Numbered from the stretch's first letter, positions 52,004 to 62,905 are shown. The stretch is DNA of 64,000 bases from Pseudoips prasinana (GCA_951640165.1 OX621256.1:4464001-4528000); one strand, 5' to 3'. Notes: generated by a model from the sequence alone, not told the origin. Program-made: numbers and translations.

Positions 52004-53038
52004 GTATACGTCACAGAGATAGCAGTTCCTGAAATACGAGGCTGTCTCAGTTCTGTTCTGAAGATCTTAAGTCAAATCGGAATCCTAATATCTTTCTCCA
52101 TTGGTGCTTATCTAAACTGGTACCAGTTGGCCTTAATGGTTGCTGCTGCACCGATACTGCTGTTTTTCGCCCTTTTCTTCATTCCGGAAACTCCATCTTC
52201 TCTTCTATTAAGAGGAAGAGAGCAGGAAGCAGAGGAATCCCTTCAATGGTTGCGAGGACCTGAAGCTGATATACGACAAGAACTAGCAACAATCAGAACT
52301 AATATTCTTGCCAGCAAGCAATATAATGGAGGACAAACCAGCAAAGTCAAGGCATTACTCTCAAAGAGGATGACGAGGCCAGTGCTGATAACTTGCGGGT
52401 TGATGTTCTTCCAGAGGTTTACTGGTGCTAATTTATTTAACTTTTATGCTGTGAAAATGTTTAAGAAGACTTTTAGAACAATGAACCCACACGGAGGAGC
52501 TATAGCTACGAGTGTAGCTCAGTTACTAGCTTCATGCTTATCGGGCATGCTAATTGACAACGTTGGAAGACTACCGCTTTTGATGATCAGCGGTGTCATG
52601 ATGTCCATAGCTTTAGCTGGTTTTGGATCATATGCTTACTACGAAGACGTCGTCCGAAATGCAACAGATGTGTTCCAAGCAGATGTTGGGTCTACTTACG
52701 ATTGGATTCCTCTGCTGTGCGTTTTGACTTTTACCATCGCGTTCGCTTTAGGTATCAGTCCTATTTCTTCTCTGCTTATTGGGGAGTTGTTTCCCCTAGA
52801 ATACAGAAGCACAGGCAGTGCTTTAGCTACAAGTTTTAGCCACCTTTGTGGCTTTGTTAATGTCAAAACTGCGGCAGACTTCCAGGATCATATAGGTTTA
52901 TACGGTCTGTTCTGGATGTACGCGGGCATTTCAGTCCTCTGTCTCCTATTTGTGGTACTTTTCGTACCGGAGACGAAGGGCCGTGAAATTGACGAAATGG
53001 ATCCTAAATACGTTGAGTCTCTTTGTATTAATCGATAG
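52004..53038 (+). CDS. Terminal exon of SLC2/Tret1-like sugar transporter (TM4 loop to C-terminus)
   Basis: The acceptor TTTGTCCACAG precedes an open frame of 344 codons ending in TAG. It encodes the second part of a facilitative sugar transporter. In order: VYVTEIAVPEIRG (the loop 4-5 YxxExxxxxxRG motif), TM5, TM6 with the family signature PETPSSLL at about residue 61, and a charged intracellular loop with REQEAEESLQWLRG. Then come TM7 with FFQRFTGANLFNFY, TM8 followed by LIDNVGRLPLL, TM9, TM10 with ALGISPISSLLIGELFP, LEYRSTGSA, TM11-12, and the C-terminal VPETKG signature. With the exon at 39414 this gives 406 residues; family members are usually about 460-530, so roughly the N-terminus and TM1 are missing upstream. 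Two conserved positions differ: the second Q of the TM7 QQ pair is R, and the W of the TM10 GPIPW motif is S. There are no frameshifts or internal stops. Family assignment is very secure; trehalose versus hexose transport is not. Confidence 0.95.
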   Translation, partial: VYVTEIAVPEIRGCLSSVLKILSQIGILISFSIGAYLNWYQLALMVAAAPILLFFALFFIPETPSSLLLRGREQEAEESLQWLRGPEADIRQELATIRTNILASKQYNGGQTSKVKALLSKRMTRPVLITCGLMFFQRFTGANLFNFYAVKMFKKTFRTMNPHGGAIATSVAQLLASCLSGMLIDNVGRLPLLMISGVMMSIALAGFGSYAYYEDVVRNATDVFQADVGSTYDWIPLLCVLTFTIAFALGISPISSLLIGELFPLEYRSTGSALATSFSHLCGFVNVKTAADFQDHIGLYGLFWMYAGISVLCLLFVVLFVPETKGREIDEMDPKYVESLCINR

Positions 53039-53680
53039 TTTTGATTTTGTATTTTTTGTGTGGTTTGCTTAACAGAAGATTGGGGATAAGCGCATATTGA
53101 AAAGAACTATTTAAGATGAGGATCTTTTGTTAGTTGATCTTGTTTTGCTAGTCAGCTGTCGTGCAATGAAATTATAAGGTAGTGAGCAGGTCTCTTATGA
53201 AAGTGGATATCTAAATATGCGCTTAGCTTTAAGTCGTGTCTTCAACCAGTATTAATATTAGTATTTTATTCTGAAGTGCCTTTATCTTGAAGTTCCTGTG
53301 TTTGATTGTAACGAATACCTTTGACTGGATATTGCATCACGAAATATATGTTCTATATATTTTCTAACGGTTAGCTTAATGGAGATTGTGGTATTCAAAG
53401 ACTTTATGTATTTTAAACTCATATTTAAAAGCTTTGGAGCGATTTTGACGCAGTTTTGCTAATGATAATATGTTAAATGTTTTTCTCGTAGGATTTTACT
53501 TAAACATTTTGAGATCTGAATACTCTCAATTTTTAAATGTCTTATTACAAATTAGTGATATTGTATTGTAAATAGAATTTAGTTAATGTGGAAATTGTAT
53601 CGTAATTATTATAATACCTTATTTTATATGGAGCTTAGCTCTTTTTGTCATAAATAAATAATATGAAATTTTTACACCTC
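53039..53680 (+). other. Probable transporter 3' UTR with first poly(A) signal
   Basis: The sequence after the TAG stop is AT-rich and non-coding. An AATAAA hexamer at 53653-53658 is the first good poly(A) signal, giving a UTR of about 630 nt. Further AATAAA-type signals near 55964-55984 could extend the transcript, so the real end is not fixed by sequence alone. Confidence 0.55.
53653..53658 (+). terminator. AATAAA polyadenylation signal
   Basis: This is the first canonical hexamer downstream of the transporter stop codon, in an AT-rich context about 615 nt into the putative 3' UTR. Use of this site is inferred. Confidence 0.5.
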
Positions 53681-54046
53681 AGTATAGTTGATAACAGGAT
53701 AGTGGGATTTATTGAATTTGGATAACCAGGAAATTAAGAAATGAATGATAAATAGTTGTCTTATTATTTGAAAAATCATAGTAAAAAAATATATATAGAA
53801 TGTAATTAATCGAATCCTTAAACATTTTCTTATCACATTTCTTATTTATTTAGAAATAGTGCTATTATCTGACGTATATTTATTTATTTAAGGATCGTCA
53901 ACATTACAAACACTCAGCCAATAATAAGGACACGTACATACTTAAACATTATAGTGCAACACTTAAAGACAATCACAGCACTTGAATTTTACACGTATAA
54001 AGTTAATTACAAGAAATAAATGAAATCTGTAGATAAAAGTTGCCGT
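53681..54046. other. Downstream AT-rich sequence
   Basis: No repeat or ORF recognised; could be distal 3' UTR if a later poly(A) site is used. Confidence 0.4.
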
Positions 54047-54204
54047 GTGGTTCCCGGCTCAGAAAGATTAACAGGACTGCCCCGTTACATCCCGTGGGTG
54101 CCATAAAAGGCAACTAAGGGATACACCAGGTAGTCAAGCAGCAGCGCCTCCTGTGTACTAGCTACCACCTAACTGCGGTCGCCAACTCGCGTGCCAAGCC
54201 AATA
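54047..54204 (+). mobile_element. NB-related repeat
   Basis: CATCCCGTGGGTGCC, AAAGGCAACTAAGGGATAC, GTCAAGCAGCAGCGCC and GGTCGCCAACTCGCGTGCC; a diverged relative of NB also represented at 30783 and 42840. Confidence 0.55.
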
Positions 54205-54206
54205 TA

Positions 54207-54600
54207 CAACATGTAACGTAATTAACGCACACCCTCAGACACCCCAATTAGAATATTATGTTGTTATCATAATAAATACACTGATTTTTTTATTTAACAT
54301 ATATATGCATTGTTATTTACTAAATTAGTTTCTTGGAATAAAGTTTATTTTTCTTTATTTTGTATTGAATGATGGAATTTGTATGAATACAAATAGAACT
54401 GCAATTTTAAAAGTCTTATTATTTGACCTACGGTCCGTTTCAATTTATTTTTACTGTATAGGGTTAATATGACAATAATTTCCGTATTTTTAATTATTTT
54501 GGAAAAAAAAATTACCTATATTCAAAATGATATAAATCGATTCAGTAAACGATTCTGAACAAACTATTTTCAGGGTGTGCGTTAATTATGTGACATGTTG
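54207..54600. mobile_element. 394-bp MITE with TA flanks
   Basis: About 33-bp inverted ends, CAACATGTAACGTAATTAAC and (reverse) CAACATGTCACATAATTAAC, continuing GCACACCCT. TA lies at 54205-54206 and 54601-54602. No ORF. Consistent with a Tc1/mariner-type non-autonomous element. Confidence 0.7.
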
Positions 54601-54627
54601 TAGACTCCGGTGATACTTTTGTCTACA

Positions 54628-54805
54628 TAATCGTCATCTTCAGCCTGCTATCGTCCACTTCTGGACAAAGGCCTCCCCCAATGATCACTACAATTACTGG
54701 TCTTGCGTTGAGTGGCTTCCAGAGAACCTCACAAGATCATCTGTCCATATTATAGGGGGCCTTCCCACACTGCGTCTTCCTGTTCGTGGTCGTCAACCTT
54801 TCTTT
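54628..54805 (-). mobile_element. RTE 3' end
   Basis: CATCTTCAGCCTGCTATCG, CTGGACAAAGGCCTCCCCC, ACAAGATCATCTGTCC, GGGGGCCTTCCCACACTGC and GTCTTCCTGTTCGTGGTCG. Confidence 0.75.
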
Positions 54806-54985
54806 ACTTTCTTTCCTTTTTTTACTAGCTTTATCGAATAATATCTTTAAAAGCTAGTGATATACCACCGCCTAGTTAGCCAAATTCAACAAATGTCACA
54901 ATTATATGTACGGGTATGTCATGTACAGTCACAAGCACAAATCTTACAAGTTTAAATATCATTTAGTATTCCTGTATAATATTAT

Positions 54986-55317
54986 GTTCGGGTATTAACG
55001 CGGCTAATTTTTATCCAATTCGACAAGAAAAGAAATCAATTTGCCTATGCGATGTGTAGTTTATTTTGGTGTATGTTAGTCGATTACTCAGTTGCTTGAG
55101 ATCAAATTCAGAAAATTCTTTTTTAGTCGGCAGACGTGTACCTCCAGCGTCGGGTGTTTACCTATGACGGTTCATAATTTACAGCTCGATGACAGCTGGT
55201 GGACGCGCACGGTTGGACAATATAATATATAGTAATGAAATTCTGTTGACACCCTTGTGTACCAAACTCTAATACGGATATTTAATAAATTAAGGCCTAA
55301 CGCGTTAATACCCGAAC
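54986..55317. mobile_element. 332-bp element with perfect 17-bp inverted ends
   Basis: GTTCGGGTATTAACGCG at 54986-55002 and CGCGTTAATACCCGAAC at 55301-55317. The interior has no ORF of interest. No obvious target duplication. Confidence 0.6.
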
Positions 55318-56935
55318 TTAATTTTATATACTCGAAAGTATAAGTGTATATCATTTATTATGTAATGATGTACAGTATTTATGTAGACATAATTATATTT
55401 ATGATACATGGTGTTTCAATTGATGTAAATTGTTGACAATTGTATTGTACGGTTTATATACTGTTCGTTAAACTATTTGGTATTATGTATTTAGTATTTT
55501 GTTTAAATATTACAAGTGTGCACTTGAAAATATTCATCTGAAATTTAAATAATTTTAAAAGTTTCAATTCAATCATTTTGTTGGAAAGAGTACAACATTT
55601 TTAAATAGCATTGTAAATAATTTAATATAAATTTACTAAATATTGTTTTTGATAAATATCTTACAAATTTTCTTATGAACGACTAAACAGTGTCAATAGA
55701 GATTTTATATGAAAATATACAAAATATTGCAATATTTTATTGTAAAATTTGGTGCTAACGAGGTGCCTTGCATTTCAAATGTTTTCGAATATATAATAAA
55801 TGAACTTTATTAGTGAATGTATATAGAAACAGTATTATTAAGTTTGTAAATATATATGTTATAGATATTTATGTAAGTGTGTTATAGCAAACACGTTGCC
55901 ATAGGATGATGCTATTTGATATTATTGATTTGTACTTAAAAATCTTTCGAATTTAAGTGTTTCAATAAAAAAACTTGCGAAAATAAACTTTGTCTTATTT
56001 TCGTAACCGGTCGTAACAGAGTACAGGTAATGAGAGAATGCCTCATACCATTCCGTGTATGTCGTTAAAGGTGATATTTTACCTTCTTTATCCCAACCTC
56101 CTCTATGATGACGCTAACTTACTTACAGAAATATTAACAATAGGTTAGTCAGACTTTAATATGGGACAGATCTTACCCTGTAAGAATAGCAAATATTTGA
56201 ACATATCAGATAAGTGAGTGTCCGATTGAGACAGACGACTGTGAGACGATGTTTTTGGTTTTTGGAAGGAAAAACGATAAATGTTGTTCATTACAATGCA
56301 TTAAAATAATTATAAAAATATGAGACTACTGTCTAGTATTGATAGGAAAAAACATGGCGGTAGAAGGTTCACCAGGACAGCCAGTTTATACAAAAATAAC
56401 TAGATATTACTAAATATATCTGATGGTAAGATAAATTGGGCTTTAATTATTAGCGTGTAAATCAATATTTGTCAATAATATTAAAACTGGAACACTTTCC
56501 TACTTAATTGTACATCGTAACCTCAAAACACGGAAACTGCAGGTACCGCCAGTAACAAAATAGAATCATCAACCAGCGGATACACCATTGATAATAATGA
56601 TGACCTTATTGTGTCCCATAGTTCTTTAGTGTCCTAAAAGCCGTATCAATGCAGTTCAAAATTGAATCATACTTCTATAAATTTAAGACTCCAATTAGCA
56701 ATGAATTGGGATGGCAGATTAGTCGCTCAAGAAATAGGCGATAGTATTATGTCCCATAATTCCAACGTTATGCTGCCGTGGTCACACACAATCCCATAGA
56801 AAATGAGGAATTGTTACGTTATTTGATAATGAAATAGAGTAACGGTAAGTAAATAACCTATAATAAGATGATATCATTGTTAAAAAACACGATATCATTA
56901 TTTTTATTTACTCCAGAGAAGTCAGTAAATAAATA
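55318..56935. other. No recognisable gene or repeat
   Basis: 1.6 kb of AT-rich sequence. AATAAA-type motifs at about 55964 and 55982 could serve a long transporter 3' UTR. Confidence 0.4.
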
Positions 56936-57178
56936 AATGACGGTCACCGTAGCCTAGTTGGTAGTGCTCCTGCCTACGAAGCTGGTGGTCCTGGGTTCGA
57001 ATCCCGGTAAGTGCAAATATTTGTGTGATGAGCACGAATATTTGTTTCTGAGTCATGGATGTTTTCTATATATATAAGTATGTATGTATCTATATAAGTA
57101 TGTATATCGTCGCCTGGTACCCATAGTACAAGCTTTGCTTAGTTTGGGGCTAGGATGATCTGTGTGACATTGTCCCTT
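56936..57178 (+). mobile_element. S4 SINE, full length
   Basis: TGACGGTCACCGTAGCCTAG, TTGGTAGTGCTCCTGCC, box B GGGTTCGAATCCCGG, GAGCACGAATATTTGTTTC, and TTGGGGCTAGGATGATCTG ending in TTGTCCC. Confidence 0.92.
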
Positions 57179-57221
57179 AAAAGAATTACTGAAAGGTGCT
57201 GTTACAAATAGTTAGTTATAT

Positions 57222-57280
57222 GAACCTTTGGGGAAGGCCTATGTCCAGCTGTGGCCGATATCAGGCTGATGATGTTAGTA
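57222..57280 (+). mobile_element. RTE/NB 3' tip
   Basis: TTTGGGGAAGGCCTATGTCC, AGCTGTGGCCGATATCAGGC, TGATGATG. The region 57281-57689 has no other feature. Confidence 0.5.
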
Positions 57281-57689
57281 AATATGAAAAAAAAAATTCC
57301 TGAATTGGAAAGCTATTATTATAATTAACATTATTAATGCTTTTACAACTTAACTGTTTAACTGGACATCACGAAATATTGCATATACATCATGAGGGGA
57401 ATAGAAAATGATATAGATTAATAATAATAATAAATTAATTGGAAGTAATTAACGCGGGCGTAGCAGCGGTTGGAAGATACTTATTCTACAATTTATGAGA
57501 TACATACTGCATCAGTAGTGATTCTGTCTGACAGTACGTTTAGCGTCATTAATATGTATGCAGTTGCGATGATACGATGGCCTCTTGTAAAACCATAATT
57601 ATGCATATTATGGTGAATAGTAGATTTTAACGAGGACTAGTCTGTTCATTTTATACTGATGATATTATGTACGTCTTAAAGATATTTTT

Positions 57690-58130
57690 TAGGGTTCCGT
57701 AGCCAAATGCCAAAAAAACGGAACCCTTATAGATTCGTCAAGTCTGTCTGTCTGTCCGTCCGTATGTCACAGCCATTTTTTTCCGAAACAAGAGCTGTAC
57801 TGTTGAAACTTGGTAAGTAGATGTATTCTGTGAACCGCATTAAGATTTTTACACAAAAATAGAAAAATAATAATTTTAGTGGTTTCCCATACATACCTAT
57901 AACTGAAACTCAAATTTTTTTTTTCATCGTAAACCTATGAAAATATATGATGTACATTACCATGTAAACTAACAACGAAAATTGGTTTGAACGAAATCTA
58001 GTAAGTAGTTTTTTTAATACGCCATAAACCGTAAACCGCAATTTACCTTTCACTTAATCAACTGAAATACTTGTTGCTACGGAACCCTTCATGGGCGAGT
58101 CCAACTCGCACTTGGCCTGTTTTTTTTACT
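57690..58130 (-). repeat. Family G, full-length copy
   Basis: AGGGTTCCGTAGCCAAATGC, ACGGAACCCTTATAGATTCG, GTCCGTCCGTATGTCACAGC, ending TTGCTACGGAACCCTTCATG, GGCGAGTCCAACTCGC and ACTTGGCCTG. It is the mirror image of the copy at 40770. Confidence 0.75.
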
Positions 58131-58139
58131 ACCAAGTTG

Positions 58140-58290
58140 GCATATAAGATTATGGGACTTGTTCCTCCCACTTACCCACCACTGGAACTCTTCCAAGCCA
58201 GGATCGACAGCACACAATGAAATGACACTTAGTTGAGACGGTCAGGCATCGCTTCAACTGTCTTGGATCCCGCAATGAAATTAATCAGAA
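58140..58290 (+). repeat. Family C copy
   Basis: TGGGACTTGTTCCTCCCAC, ACCCACCACTGGAACTC, AAGCCAGGATCGACAGC, ACTGTCTTGGATCCCGC. Confidence 0.65.
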
Positions 58291-58364
58291 AAATGGGTCC
58301 AACATGAACGTTCGACATGATGTACGTCTTGAGAGTCGCTTGTTTCTAAGCAAACTTAACAGCC

Positions 58365-58715
58365 AGCAAAGTCCGGTGGTAGCATTAAAGCGCGACCGTC
58401 GTTATAAACACAAGGTCCGCCATAATAACAACATTTCATCCGTAGTAGTAGTAAAAATATAGCTAAAATTTAAAATTTAGATAATATAATCTACACATGA
58501 TCCTTGACAATAACTTAATTTAAGTTGGCAAAATTTTGTTACTATTATAAAATAAATCTTATTGTAAATTATTTCCTACAATCCGTGTACCTAGAAATAA
58601 TTATAAATTAATTATATATTACTATGAACATGTTCTGACTATTTACAAGCGCTTTATTAAAGTCTACGTGAATAAAAACCTTTTTTATTTTATTTAATTT
58701 TATTTTAGTATCTAG
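58365..58715 (-). mobile_element. Family A copy without foldback
   Basis: GGTGGTAGCATTAAAGCGCG ACC and AACACAAGGTCCGCCATAAT through TTACAAGCGCTTTATTAAAG to GAATAAAAACCTTTTTTATT. It is an uninterrupted reference for judging the foldback copies. Confidence 0.75.
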
Positions 58716-58929
58716 ACTCTGATGAAGTCATCTAGCATTGTAGCAAAATCTTCCTAAATCTCAGCCATGCCTACTAGACCGTCAGCAAATTCAAGGTAAA
58801 TTATGTAGGCGCCATTGACACGAATGTTAAATCTAAATGTATTTTGTATAGAGTAGGTTATTGGCCAGTAGAGCTGTTTATGTTGCCAATGAACGCTGCG
58901 TTTGGCCTCACTTAAATTATGGTTCCGTT
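58716..58929. other. No recognisable feature
   Basis: Short unassigned stretch between repeats. Confidence 0.4.
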
Positions 58930-58939
58930 AAGCACTATC

Positions 58940-59197
58940 ACTAAGAATTGCCAAACTGAAGTGGCAGTGGGCTGGGCACTAGAATCGATGGCGGATGGGG
59001 CAGAAAGGTTCTCGAGTGGCGACCACGAACCGGAAGACGCAGCGTGGGCAGGCCCCCTACAAGGTGGACTGACGATCTTGCAAGGCTCGAGCAAAGCCGC
59101 TGGATGCGGGCAGCGCAGGACCGGCTATTGTGGATATCATTGGGGGAGGCCTTTGTCCAGCAGTTGACGTCTTTCGGCTGATTTAATGATAATGATG
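58940..59197 (+). mobile_element. RTE insertion with 10-bp target duplication
   Basis: Starts in RT coding sequence (AATTGCCAAACTGAAGTGGC) with small deletions, ends CTTTCGGCTGATTTAATG ATAATGATG. Flanks AAGCACTATC (58930-58939) and AAGTACTATC (59198-59207) differ at one base. Confidence 0.8.
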
Positions 59198-59207
59198 AAG
59201 TACTATC

Positions 59208-59974
59208 GAAATGCCATCAGATGACTTCTGTAAAGTGCTAGACTAGAGCTGAAACTGGATACTAGAGCTGGAACCGGGGGACGTGCTACAATATAACTGC
59301 GTAGAATTTAATATTTTAGTTTAATAACAATAATAATAATAGAACGTTTATTTCCAAAATATTGTAGTACCTACAGAACCACTTACAGACCAAAATACAT
59401 TGTAATGTTATTCGCTTACATAATAGGATACAACACAGTAACTACCTATATAAGTATATAATTGACACTCCGGTATACAAAGTCGCCGACAGAAAAATTC
59501 AACCTATTAGGTAGAAAGTGTTTTAACAATTTCAAACATTATTAAATTTTTTTTACTTATACTGTTACCTGGGTACATTTTAAAATCTAATAAGTACATT
59601 TTTATAATGAAGAACACACCCGAATATTATAAGATTTTTCTTAAAATTTCTAATGACAATGTTCATCCTCTTCTATATTAAATGAGGATTGTATTAAAAT
59701 TGTAACGCTCAAGTGCCTACCCAAAATTATATAGCAATACGTGATTCCGAATATCTGCAAAGTTGCTCTCGTAATTCGTTCAATGTATTAGTATAATGAA
59801 ACTATTAATGATTCACAGTTTAATTAAAGTACAAAAATTACAGTTTTAAGAAGTATAGAACTAAGTTCAATTTTATATATTATTTCCAACAAAATTAATG
59901 TCAAACCACTCTGAAAGTATTCAAACAACGGAGTCATTGCGTAAATATTCATAGCGGGATGTTTATATATAATA
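59208..59974. other. No recognisable gene
   Basis: 59310-59500 (AATAGAACGTTTATTTCC and ACATTGTAATG) has the look of a LINE 3' UTR but no coding match; the rest is AT-rich. Confidence 0.4.
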
Positions 59975-60165
59975 TATATCTGTGTGCATGAACATGCCTG
60001 TATGTCCTGAGTCTCGGTGTAATTATCTTTACAAGTATGTATGTACAAAAGAGAAGTAGTATTATGAAGTATATCAGTTATCTGGTTTCCATAATAGGTA
60101 TTTACACACGGCCATTGATCCCATGATCAATGGCCGTGTGTAAATAATATCCCAGGATATTATTA
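59975..60165 (+). mobile_element. S2 SINE body and tail with a 22-bp foldback
   Basis: GTGCATGAACATGCCTGTAT, AGTCTCGGTGTAATTATC, TCAGTTATCTGGTTTCC. A perfect inverted repeat follows (60099-60120 / 60125-60146, GGCCATTGATC...GATCAATGGCC), then AATATCCCAGGATATTATTA. Confidence 0.75.
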
Positions 60166-60219
60166 TTAATATTATATCATTATATAAAACAGGTAAGTAA
60201 TTATTTATTCGTTTTAAAA

Positions 60220-60565
60220 AGGTTCATTTCAATCTCTCGTCTCTCGCGCAAACTATTCAGTTTAGAAAATAAATGATGTTAGAAACCTCCACATCATTTT
60301 TGAAGTCCTATCCATAGACAGCCCACAGGTATGGGTACAATGAAAAAAATTTCGTTGAGTTTCAGTTCTATGTATGGGGACCCCCCAAAATTATTGTTAT
60401 TTTTCTATTTTTATATAAAAATCTTAATGCGGTTCACCGAATACATCTACTTACCAAGTTTCAACAGTACAGCTCTTATAGTTTCGGAAAAAGTGGCTGT
60501 GACATACGGACGGACAGACAGACAGACATGACGAATCTATAAGGGAACCTTAAAAATGGCAAAAT
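60220..60565 (+). repeat. Family G copy lacking its start
   Basis: CGCAAACTATTCAGTTTAG, ATTTCGTTGAGTTTCAGTTC, ATACATCTACTTACCAAG, GTGGCTGTGACATACGGACG, then AATCTATAAGGGAACC; the end is eroded. Confidence 0.65.
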
Positions 60566-61377
60566 GGCAAAATTAGCAACCGGTGTGGGTAAGCACCTGA
60601 CTAACCCCTATACAGTTTGATTTTGGAGCGTATCGGTGCTTTGGGGCCAATAGTCTTGTCTATGTCTAACAACGTTATGAAGGAGACGACAATGTTTAAA
60701 GTATTCTGTATGCGAGAGTGCCATTTTCATTAATTCGACAGAGCGTAACCATTACCCACACGAGCTTGCTATAGCTTCAAAAGCTTTTGCTTCCGTTCTA
60801 TTCGATAAGTTCTAATTAAAAAGTTTAATTCCAACAACAGACAAGAGATATGTCCTGCCCATCAAAACAAAAACAAATAAATTATCGCATAACTCATAAT
60901 GGAACACTTAAACCTGAAATAAATTCAGCTTAAAGGTACTTAAATCTCTTAAAGATAAAACAAACTCAAGTGTCAGACTTAAACACTTGAGATTTGATTG
61001 ATGGAGTCTAATTCTATAAAAAGTTGTGACGTAAATACGGTTGCAACATTGTTGGTGTTTTAATATTCTTTTCAATTGCTTTTATGATTGCAATGAAAAT
61101 GGATACCATTATTGTTTTTAATGGCCAATTCGGCAGTAAAATAAGGACTAAAATAGATCACGCAAATTCGTTTAGTTGTTTTTTAAGTACAAGCCCTCGC
61201 GCACAGTCACTTATTAAAACTGCTTTGCGTTGGATTTGGATATGATCTTACTGTTATGTAATCTAATGTTCCCCTGGTCCATTTATGCCTACGGTGGCCA
61301 GGCTCAATAGAGAAGTCAAAAAGACAAATCTTGCTTTCGTAAAATCATACATATTATTACTATTTTTTTAATCATAT
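60566..61377. other. No recognisable gene or repeat
   Basis: About 800 bp of unique-looking sequence, no supported ORF. Confidence 0.4.
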
Positions 61378-61612
61378 CTAGAGACAATGTCACACAGATC
61401 ATCCTAGCCCCAAACTAAGCAAAGCTTGTACTATGGGTACCAGGCGATGATATACATACTTATATAGATAGATAAATACTTAAATACATAGAAAACATTC
61501 ATGGCTCAGAAACAAATATTCGTGCTCATCACACAAATATTTGCACTTACCGGGATTCGAACCCAGGACCACCAGCTTCGTAGGCAGGAGCACTACCAAC
61601 TAGGCTACGGTA
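61378..61612 (-). mobile_element. S4 SINE
   Basis: AGAGACAATGTCACACAGAT, GGTACCAGGCGATG, GGGATTCGAACCCAGGACC and ACTACCAACTAGGCTACGG. Confidence 0.9.
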
Positions 61613-61707
61613 CTTTTTTAAATAATACTTAGGTAGGTACGACACGATTTTATAATGATCTTACGAATCGTGCTTCGGTGGACAAAAATAGTATCTATTA
61701 ATTTTTT

Positions 61708-61840
61708 TAAAGACAACGCCCGTAGTAGGGAAGGCTATCCATATGTCACGGGGTACTTAACAACTTTTTACAGGTCACGCTAATAATTGTCCTGCGCGGG
61801 AATCGAACCTAGGCCACTGCGTCATACGTGTTGTCAAAAT
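61708..61840 (-). mobile_element. S1 SINE with internal deletion
   Basis: AAAGACAACGCCCGTAGTAG, TATGTCACGGGGTACTTAAC, then AATTGTCCTGCGCGGGAATC GAACC and GCCACTGCGTCATACG; the middle body is deleted. Confidence 0.7.
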
Positions 61841-62089
61841 ATCGGTATTATTGGATAATTTTACTTACCGTCCTGCATCACTTTTGGTCAAATTGTTAAG
61901 TTGTGTACACATGTATAGGAATATTGTCTAATACTAATCCATAATGTATACGTTACTTTCATTTAAAAAAGTATTCTGATTTAAATAAAATAAGTCGAAT
62001 GAACAAACATATTTCATTTCATTTCATTCATTCATATGAAAGTAATAAATAAATTACATTTTAGTAGAATAAATTAATCTTGAATTTGA
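61841..62089. other. No recognisable feature
   Basis: AT-rich, with a TTCATTTCATTTCATTCATT simple repeat near 62011. Confidence 0.4.
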
Positions 62090-62235
62090 AAGGAGACCAT
62101 TTCTTAGTCTATGGCGGATGGGCTCACCAAAAATTCTCGCGTTTATTAATGAAACCTATGTCAATTTGTTCCTTACGATCTCTAGATTAATGGGGTAGTA
62201 TTAGATTTAGGATGCCTAACCGGAATCCTGAGAAA
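62090..62235 (+). mobile_element. M1 element, one-ended copy
   Basis: GAAAGGAGACCATTTCTTAG, GATGGGCTCACCAAAAATTC, TCGCGTTTATTAATGAAACC and ATTAATGGGGTAGTATTAG closely match 33453-33600; no right terminal repeat is found. Confidence 0.7.
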
Positions 62236-62694
62236 TATGACAATTTAAACATGCATCTCGCCATAACCTCTAAAACGTTTTTATTGCTTCGATTGATTAG
62301 TCTGATAGAAAGTAATGATTACGTAGTTATATTTTTACCCTAACTCAAAGTGTTGTTACTTTTAAGGTCTCGTGGAACCTTAACTACCCTAGCGACCGTT
62401 TTGTCAAGGTTCCTAAATGTATTTTTTGCTAAACGGTTGTGCAAAGGAAATGAAAAAGAAACACTTATCATAGTACACATGTGACGTTTACTGATCTATA
62501 TCATCATTTTCAAAATCATCTCTTATAAGTAGGACCTAGTTTAAAGAAGATGCAGGTGGCTAAATCGTATCTTGATGCCGTGCCCAAGATAAAAACCAAA
62601 TAACAGACTTCTTACTGTCTGAGCCGTTTGAATATTCTCATCCATTAATGTTAAACAGTTTCTGCAAACTGCATCCGGTAAAAAGGTAAGTATT
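62236..62694. other. No recognisable gene or repeat
   Basis: AT-rich, no assignable feature. Confidence 0.4.
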
Positions 62695-62767
62695 CATCAA
62701 CTGCATTCCAGACGTCGGGCTCATACTGAGAATTTTAAAAAATCTAGTTTAGTATAACAGTGTAGTA

Positions 62768-62902
62768 CAGACGCCAACACAATAAGCTACCCCAATTAGT
62801 CAAATTTCCCCAATTGAAAGTGAAATTTATGCTTATGTGATAAAGTTGAAAATCTTTAAAAGAAATTTGACAGATTGGGGTAGCTGGATGTGCTGGCGTC
62901 TG
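62768..62902. mobile_element. 135-bp MITE with TA flanks
   Basis: About 40-bp inverted ends beginning CAGACGCCAACACAATAAGC and (reverse) CAGACGCCAGCACATCCAGC, both continuing TACCCCAAT. TA flanks at 62766-62767 and 62903-62904. A small S3 scrap (CAGACGTCGGGCTCATACTG) lies just upstream at 62709. Confidence 0.75.
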
Positions 62903-62905
62903 TAC

